From JAVWMQ01 sp036637375 (lineage in GTDB: Bacteria > Bacillota > Clostridia > Peptostreptococcales > Anaerovoracaceae), in assembly GCA_036637375.1 (NCBI GenBank), contig JAVWMQ010000016.1:1-36571 (forward strand): a stretch of DNA of 36,571 nt, read 5' to 3'. Both the position numbers and the translations under genes were made by a program. Under the pieces are notes generated by a model. The model was not told the origin of the DNA, did not search any database, and saw only the letters and a list, made by a program, of their open reading frames with translations. Positions 31,546 through 36,571 of this stretch are shown here, one piece after another. Position 1 is the stretch's first letter. Every line of letters starts with the position of its first letter.

Positions 31546-32835
31546 ATGAAATATGATAGTATAATAATTGGTTTTGGCAAGGGTGGCAAAACATTGGCAG
31601 GTGCTTTAGCAAAAGCAGGTGAGAAAGTTGCATTAATTGAGAAGTCAAAAATGATGTATGGAGGTACATGTATTAATGTGGGATGTATTCCATCTAAATC
31701 GTTAATAACAAGTGCTGAAGGTGCAAGAAAAGCAGACGACAAGGCAGCTTACTATAAGGCGGCAATAAATAAAAAAAGAGAACTTACAAGTAAGTTGAGA
31801 GAAAAAAACTTTGATAAACTTAACTCTTTGGATAATGTTGATATTATAAATGGAGAAGCTAAGTTTATTTCAAATAATGAAATAATTGTTAATGGAGAAG
31901 CTTTGTTTGGCGAAAAAATATTTATTAACACTGGAGGAACTCCAGTAGTTCCTAATTTGCCAGGTATTGAAAGTCTAGATAAGATTTATTTTAGTGAAGA
32001 TTTAATGGACGAAGAAAATTTGCCAAATAATTTACTCATTGTTGGTGGTGGCTATATAGGCTTAGAATTTGCAGCAATGTATTCTGATTTTGGAGCCAAA
32101 GTAACAGTTGTTCAAGATGGAGACGTTTTACTTCCAAGAGAAGATGAAGATTTAGTTGAAACAATAGTTAATACATTACAAGAAAAGGGTGTGACATTTA
32201 AACTAGGAACAAATGTTAACCTTAAAGAAGTTAGCAAAGAATATGATGGTATATTAATTGCTACTGGTAGGAAACCTAATACAGAAGGTCTTGGACTTGA
32301 AAATACAGATGTAAAGTTGACTAATAGAGGTGCAGTAGTTACAGATGACAACTTGAAAACCGATGCTCCCAATATTTGGGCTATGGGAGATGTAACAGGT
32401 GGGTTACAGTTTACTTATACTTCCCTTGATGATTATAGAGTAGTTTTGTCTGCACTAAAAGATAATGGCAAGTACACGAAAAGTGATAGAAAAAACGTAC
32501 CATACAGTGTATTTCTAGCTCCGACGTTTTCTAGAGTTGGGATTAATGAAAAAGAAGCAAAAGCAGCAGGTATTGATTATAGAGTTTTAAAAATGCCAGC
32601 AGCTGCAATACCAAAAGCATTGGTATTAGAAAGTCCACAAGGACTACTTAAAGCAATCGTAGATAACAATACAAATAAAATCTTAGGAGCTATGCTTTAT
32701 TGCAAGGATTCCCATGAAATGATTAATTTAGTTAAATTGGCTATGGACATGGAAGTGGATTATAAAGTTTTGCGTGATATGGTGTTTACTCATCCAACTA
32801 TGAGCGAAGCTTTGAACGATCTTTTTTCACTATAA
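31546..32835 (+). CDS. rclA: RclA-like pyridine nucleotide-disulfide oxidoreductase
   Basis: About 429 residues from ATG 31546 with AGGAGG upstream; the longer frame from 31489 has no site. It has FAD-binding GFGKGGKTLA (9-18), the redox pair C42/C47 (GGTCINVGC), an NAD(P) motif VGGGYIGLEFA, a second FAD contact WAMGDVTGG and the C-terminal HPTMSEALNDLF with the catalytic His. The opening GFGKGGKTLAGALAKAG matches RclA and related enzymes that reduce hypohalous and hypothiocyanous acids. A general dihydrolipoamide dehydrogenase or mercuric reductase is less likely, as no 2-oxoacid complex or mer genes are present. Confidence 0.9.
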   Translation: MKYDSIIIGFGKGGKTLAGALAKAGEKVALIEKSKMMYGGTCINVGCIPSKSLITSAEGARKADDKAAYYKAAINKKRELTSKLREKNFDKLNSLDNVDIINGEAKFISNNEIIVNGEALFGEKIFINTGGTPVVPNLPGIESLDKIYFSEDLMDEENLPNNLLIVGGGYIGLEFAAMYSDFGAKVTVVQDGDVLLPREDEDLVETIVNTLQEKGVTFKLGTNVNLKEVSKEYDGILIATGRKPNTEGLGLENTDVKLTNRGAVVTDDNLKTDAPNIWAMGDVTGGLQFTYTSLDDYRVVLSALKDNGKYTKSDRKNVPYSVFLAPTFSRVGINEKEAKAAGIDYRVLKMPAAAIPKALVLESPQGLLKAIVDNNTNKILGAMLYCKDSHEMINLVKLAMDMEVDYKVLRDMVFTHPTMSEALNDLFSL

Positions 32836-32844
32836 TAAAGGCTT

Positions 32845-32874
32845 TTAGGTGCAGATTACTGCACCTAATTTTTT
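32845..32874 (+). terminator. Rho-independent terminator after the RclA-like gene
   Basis: A perfect 10-bp stem (32845-32854 with 32859-32868), loop ATTA, then six T. It is the first terminator after 24007, so it ends the long operon. Confidence 0.93.
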
Positions 32875-32927
32875 CTTTATAGAAAAATGACTAATACAAT
32901 AATGTAGTAAAAATAAAAAGTATAGGT

Positions 32928-32933
32928 TATAAT
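32928..32933 (+). promoter_or_regulatory. Possible -10 box for the second two-component operon
   Basis: TATAAT lies 25 bases before ATG 32959; a matching -35 is not clear (TAGTAA, 17 bases up). It follows the terminator directly, so a start here is expected. Confidence 0.45.
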
Positions 32934-32958
32934 ATAACAAAGGAAAAGGGGAGTCTAT

Positions 32959-33642
32959 ATGAATTACAAAGTATTAATAGCTGAAGATGATAGAGATATT
33001 GTTGAAATTTTGAAGCTTTATTTGGAAAATGAGAAATATGAAATTTTAACAGCTGAAGATGGAGCAGAAGCTCTTAATATTATAAAACAAGAGCATATTG
33101 ATATTGCTGTTGTGGATATTATGATGCCAAAAATGAATGGGTATGAATTAATCAAGAGTATGAGAACTTTTACAGACATTCCTGTAATTATTTTGTCGGC
33201 TCAGATAAATGATTGTGATAAAATTCTAGGACTAAATGTAGGTGCAGATGACTATATGACTAAACCGTTTAATCCACTAGAAATTGTGGCAAGAATTAAG
33301 GCTAATCTAAGGAGAACTGTTTGGGCAAAGGGTAACAAGAGTGATGTTAAAAACAAAGTTTCTATTGGGAATTTAGTTCTTGATACAGAAAAAATGGTGC
33401 TTATTAAAGATGGTGAAATTGTAAATCTAACTTCAACAGAGTACAAAATTTTAGCAGCTATGATGAGATCTCCAGGAAGGGTTTTTACCAAGACACAGCT
33501 TTATGAAAAGATTAATGGGGAGCTATTTGATAATGAAGATAACATTATGATGGTGCATATTTCAAAATTAAGAGAAAAAATGGATCCGTACAAATACATT
33601 AAAACTGTAAGAGGACTGGGATATAAAATTGAAGATAAATAA
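32959..33642 (+). CDS. OmpR/PhoB-type response regulator (second pair)
   Basis: 227 residues, with GGGGAG before the ATG. The receiver aligns residue by residue with the first regulator (D10, D11, D53 in VVDIMMPKMNGY, DDYMTKPFNP), and the winged helix ends in IKTVRGLGYKIE. Overall the two look about 60% identical by eye, most in the receiver. The output domain differs more (LTSTEYKILAAMM against LTPMEFKLLKVF), so target sites may have diverged. It overlaps the histidine kinase by 14 bases, just as in the first pair. Confidence 0.96.
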   Translation: MNYKVLIAEDDRDIVEILKLYLENEKYEILTAEDGAEALNIIKQEHIDIAVVDIMMPKMNGYELIKSMRTFTDIPVIILSAQINDCDKILGLNVGADDYMTKPFNPLEIVARIKANLRRTVWAKGNKSDVKNKVSIGNLVLDTEKMVLIKDGEIVNLTSTEYKILAAMMRSPGRVFTKTQLYEKINGELFDNEDNIMMVHISKLREKMDPYKYIKTVRGLGYKIEDK

Positions 33643-35212
33643 AAAAAAGAATGTAACGGTGTTTGCACTGCTACTCAAAAACTATATACTCTTTACAATT
33701 GCAATAGTAATTATAATATCTTTTCTTTATGGATTATCTATATATGTTTATTCAAGCGAAGAACTGGACAAGACATATTTTGGTACAGCCAAGTATTTAA
33801 GTGCCGTAGAGACTGACAGGTATGACAAGCTTTCTGTTGAAAAAATTGCAGGAAAACATGGATATATTGAAATTGTAGAACCATCTGGTGAAGTTATTTT
33901 TTCAAGTAAAGATGACGATAAATCCAAGAAATATACAAAAACAGAACTACTTTGTATTAGACCATACAATGCTTTTTCAGATGTTTCCTATGATAAGGAG
34001 AGCAAAGGTAAAAGTGATATTTCAGTTGTAAGGTTTATCCCTGAACAAAAGGGTAATGCATTAATAGATTCTACAATGATTGATGCTGGTGGAAATGTTT
34101 TACATACCACACAAAAGGAATTTCCAACTAAACTTACACAAAAAGAGATGAGTTTACTAACAAATAATATTAAAGGTGATTTTGAGGTTTTTAAGTATCA
34201 GTTAAACACAGAAACACTAAAACGAACCATGGTTATTTATGAAAAAATGGAACTATCAGAGTCGGCTTTTGCAGTAATTAGATATATGGCAAAACCATTT
34301 TTGACATTTATAATTTTTTATGTATTATTGTTAATTATTTTTGTAGCGTGGGTTAATCGTAAAGTGAAAAATCCTATTACAATTTTAAATGAGGCGATTG
34401 TTGGATTTAATATAGGCGAAGAACCTGTTGCTATAGAATATGCAGGGGTAGATGAACTGGAAAAAATATGCAAAAGCTTTAATCATCTTACTGAAGAGTT
34501 AATCAAAAAGGAAAGAGAGAATGTAAAGCTTGAAGAAGGGAAAAAGAAACTTTTGGCAGACATCTCCCATGATTTAAAAACACCTATTACAGTTATCCAA
34601 GGGTATGCAGGTGCAATTAAAGATGGAATGGTAGATGATGAACAGCAGTTTAGATATATTGAAACAATATATGAAAAAACAAAAGGTCTTACAGATTTGA
34701 TTAACACTTTTTATGAATTCAGTAAACTTGATCATGGAGAGTATAAACTGAATTTAAAAAAAGTAGATGTTTGCGAATATGCTAGAACATACTTTGCATC
34801 CAGGTACAAAGAACTTGCGCTTAATGGATATAATCTGGAAGTTGATATTCCAGAAAGCAATATATATTTATCAATTGATAATATTCAGTTTTCCAGAGTA
34901 TTGGATAATTTAGTATCTAATACGGTTAAATATAACCCAAGAGGAACAACGATAATATTTAAAATGATTGAACACAAAGATGAAGTTGAAATGTTAATGG
35001 GAGATGATGGTGTTGGTATCAAAAAGGATGATGTGAAATTGGCATTTGAACCGTTTTATGTTGCAGATGTAGCAAGAAATAGTAAGTCGGGTTCTGGCCT
35101 TGGACTTGCTATTGTAAGGAGAATTGTTGAAAAACATAATGGTACAATTAATTTGGTATATCCACCAGAAATAGGTTATAGTACAGAATTTAAGATAAGG
35201 TTGTGTAAATGA
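33629..35212 (+). CDS. Sensor histidine kinase (second pair)
   Basis: 527 residues, the same length as the first kinase and also started by TTG inside its regulator gene. TM1 is about 17-41, the extracytoplasmic sensor about 43-215 and TM2 about 222-241. H314 (ISHDLKTPI) is the phosphorylation site, and the HATPase boxes are DNLVSNTVKYN, GDDGVGI and GSGLGLAI. The kinase core is close to the first kinase, while the sensor is less similar apart from GKHGYIEIV. Its stop overlaps the ATG of the DUF368 gene (ATGA). Confidence 0.95.
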   Translation: MKINKKKNVTVFALLLKNYILFTIAIVIIISFLYGLSIYVYSSEELDKTYFGTAKYLSAVETDRYDKLSVEKIAGKHGYIEIVEPSGEVIFSSKDDDKSKKYTKTELLCIRPYNAFSDVSYDKESKGKSDISVVRFIPEQKGNALIDSTMIDAGGNVLHTTQKEFPTKLTQKEMSLLTNNIKGDFEVFKYQLNTETLKRTMVIYEKMELSESAFAVIRYMAKPFLTFIIFYVLLLIIFVAWVNRKVKNPITILNEAIVGFNIGEEPVAIEYAGVDELEKICKSFNHLTEELIKKERENVKLEEGKKKLLADISHDLKTPITVIQGYAGAIKDGMVDDEQQFRYIETIYEKTKGLTDLINTFYEFSKLDHGEYKLNLKKVDVCEYARTYFASRYKELALNGYNLEVDIPESNIYLSIDNIQFSRVLDNLVSNTVKYNPRGTTIIFKMIEHKDEVEMLMGDDGVGIKKDDVKLAFEPFYVADVARNSKSGSGLGLAIVRRIVEKHNGTINLVYPPEIGYSTEFKIRLCK

Positions 35213-36027
35213 AGTCAAGATTAGTATTACTTTTAAAAGGATTTTTTGTAGGGGGGACTATGCTTGTTCCAGGCGTTAGCGGTGGAACAATGTGTATAAT
35301 CCTTGGAATATACGAAGAACTAATATCTTCGGTCAGCTCATTTTTTAAACACAAAAAAAAGAGCTTTTGGTTTTTAACAATTTTTACTATTGGTGCAATA
35401 CTGGGAATGATAATTTGTGCAAAACCATTGTTAGGATTAATACAAAAATATAATGAACCTATGATGTATTTGTTCATAGGTGCAGTTATTGGAGGTGTGC
35501 CTGCAATTCTTAGAGCTTCAGGGGAACGCAGAGTATCAAAGAGTATGGTGATTTATGTATTTTTAGGCGTTGTAATTGTATCAACCCTATCTCTAATTCC
35601 AGCAGGATTGTTTTCTGGAAATGATCCAAAGGGTATTGTAGGGATGGTATTACTTGTTGTGGCAGGTTTTGTTGCTGCAATAGCATTAGTTCTACCGGGA
35701 ATTAGTGTATCTTATATGCTTTTGCTCATGGGAATGTACGAAGAAACAGTAAAGGCTGTTAGTGAATTATATTTGCCATATTTGCTCCCACTTGGAGGTG
35801 GATTGGTACTTGGTATTGTACTTACGACTAAAATACTTGAAACTGCAATGAATAAATATAAAAAAGGAACCCATTTGATAATTCTTGGGTTCATTGTGGG
35901 ATCTGTAATTCCAATACTGCCTGGAGCACCATCGGGGATAAACTTAATAGTGTGTCCATTTACAGCACTTATAGGTTTTGGAATAATTCAATTATTAGAA
36001 TTTGTTGATAGGAAGAGATTATACTAA
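35209..36027 (+). CDS. DUF368 membrane protein, undecaprenyl-phosphate translocase family
   Basis: A 272-residue protein with about eight membrane segments. The signature LVPGVSGGTMCIILGIYEE (near residues 18-36) and its second half, ALVLPGISVSYMLLLMGMYEE, form the inverted repeat typical of DUF368. Members of this family were shown to recycle the lipid carrier undecaprenyl phosphate across the membrane. Coupling to a sensor kinase by ATGA suggests the carrier supply is under envelope control here. Its end overlaps the niaR end by 9 bases, with no terminator between. Confidence 0.93.
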   Translation: MKSRLVLLLKGFFVGGTMLVPGVSGGTMCIILGIYEELISSVSSFFKHKKKSFWFLTIFTIGAILGMIICAKPLLGLIQKYNEPMMYLFIGAVIGGVPAILRASGERRVSKSMVIYVFLGVVIVSTLSLIPAGLFSGNDPKGIVGMVLLVVAGFVAAIALVLPGISVSYMLLLMGMYEETVKAVSELYLPYLLPLGGGLVLGIVLTTKILETAMNKYKKGTHLIILGFIVGSVIPILPGAPSGINLIVCPFTALIGFGIIQLLEFVDRKRLY

Positions 36028-36531
36028 AATATTCTCTTCTTTTAATTTTGCAGAAATCTTTGCAAAAATTTCTTCGCTTTTGCAGCCGATTTTATGAAGG
36101 TGGATACCACCAGATAGTGCACTAAGTGGCAAGGCGGTATTCTCGCTAACTTTTGATAAAAAAAGATCAGCATCATAACGTGATGAAATATTTAGCTGTC
36201 CAAATAACTCACCATAAATTGGATGATCAATAGATACATCTATAATAGTGCCACCAAAATCAACGATAGTATATAGTTCTGTTTGGAGTTGATCGAAATT
36301 ATGTTTGCAAGGAATGATTCCAATATATGGGAATGTGCTTTCAGGTGCGTCCAAAATATAGCCCCTTGGTGTTGCGGAAATATTCCTACCGGAAGCTCTA
36401 AGTATTGCGATATCACCTACAATTACTTGTCTACTAACAGAAAATGTTTTTGCCAGTTTTGTTGCACTTGAAGGTTCATTGCTTTTTATTAATTTGTCTA
36501 ATATTAATTCTCTTCTTTTATTTGCGTCCAT
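36019..36531 (-). CDS. niaR: NiaR transcriptional repressor of niacin/NAD metabolism
   Basis: 170 residues: a helix-turn-helix (about 1-60, SATKLAKTFSVSRQVIVGDIAIL) and a 3H domain (about 70-170) with H77, H103 (IDHPIYGEL), H144 and H146 (GGIHLHK). The 3H domain binds a metal and nicotinate; with nicotinate bound, NiaR represses NAD synthesis and niacin uptake genes. None of those targets is visible here. The gene has no ribosome binding site, and its promoter lies 6 bases before the ATG, so the mRNA may be leaderless. Confidence 0.92.
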   Translation of the reverse strand: MDANKRRELILDKLIKSNEPSSATKLAKTFSVSRQVIVGDIAILRASGRNISATPRGYILDAPESTFPYIGIIPCKHNFDQLQTELYTIVDFGGTIIDVSIDHPIYGELFGQLNISSRYDADLFLSKVSENTALPLSALSGGIHLHKIGCKSEEIFAKISAKLKEENILV

Positions 36532-36537
36532 AGTGTG

Positions 36538-36546
36538 ATTATAGCA
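36538..36546 (-). promoter_or_regulatory. Extended -10 promoter of niaR
   Basis: On the minus strand TGCTATAAT (TG, one base, TATAAT at 36538-36543) ends 6 bases before the ATG. The expected start is at or next to the ATG. Confidence 0.65.
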
Positions 36547-36571
36547 TAGAATATGTAAAAAATAAAGGTGT

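Overview
The window looks like chromosomal DNA of a low-GC anaerobic firmicute of class Clostridia. The reasons are AT-rich codon use, strong AGGAGG-type ribosome binding sites, a K+-dependent membrane pyrophosphatase, sigma-54 next to a glycolytic operon, a DUF5685 plus J-protein pair, and a NiaR repressor. I cannot name a genus from the sequence. Genes are packed tightly and no gene-free stretch exceeds about 230 bases. There are no rRNA or tRNA genes and no CRISPR array.

Layout. Bases 1-51 are the last codons of a heavy-metal-associated (HMA) domain protein, followed by a terminator. On the minus strand lies a three-gene unit of aconitase, isocitrate dehydrogenase and a GntR/FCD regulator, with a good promoter whose -10 box sits inside a large palindrome (3885-3912), probably the regulator's operator. 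Rightward from 4040 come DUF5685, a J-domain protein with a cysteine-rich tail and a membrane protein. Next is a tightly overlapping set: endonuclease III, an ECF-type S component, DUF1893, a YbaK/ProX-like tRNA-editing protein and a B3/B4-domain protein. On the minus strand, homoserine dehydrogenase (without an ACT domain) and a SEC-C protein form a pair, divergent from trmL. rpoN then leads into gap-pgk-tpiA-eno-secG, followed by hppA, a YhdT/PanF pantothenate uptake pair, cysK and a beta-CASP metallo-hydrolase. A solitary IS200-type element (about 24014-24753) interrupts the run.

From 24838 to 32835 runs a long, translationally coupled envelope-type operon: a CmpB-family membrane protein, an HD protein, an MGDG-synthase-type glycosyltransferase, a NodB deacetylase, a UPF0104/MprF-like membrane protein, an OmpR-type regulator with its histidine kinase, a Dph6-like ATP-pyrophosphatase and an RclA-like flavoprotein. 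A second, clearly paralogous regulator/kinase pair follows and is coupled to a DUF368 (undecaprenyl-phosphate translocase family) gene, which runs convergently into niaR.

How they fit together. The left part joins the oxidative arm of the TCA cycle and aspartate-family biosynthesis to central glycolysis. The middle holds ion and energy coupling (Na+/K+-type pyrophosphatase, Na+/pantothenate symport). The right third looks like an envelope-lipid and stress-sensing block with two duplicated sensor systems. The points most worth a second look are the aconitase operator, a GAPDH whose cofactor-selecting Asp is replaced (possible NADP preference), an in-frame amber codon just upstream of nth, the structured ends of the IS200 element, the twin two-component systems with DUF368, and an apparently leaderless niaR.
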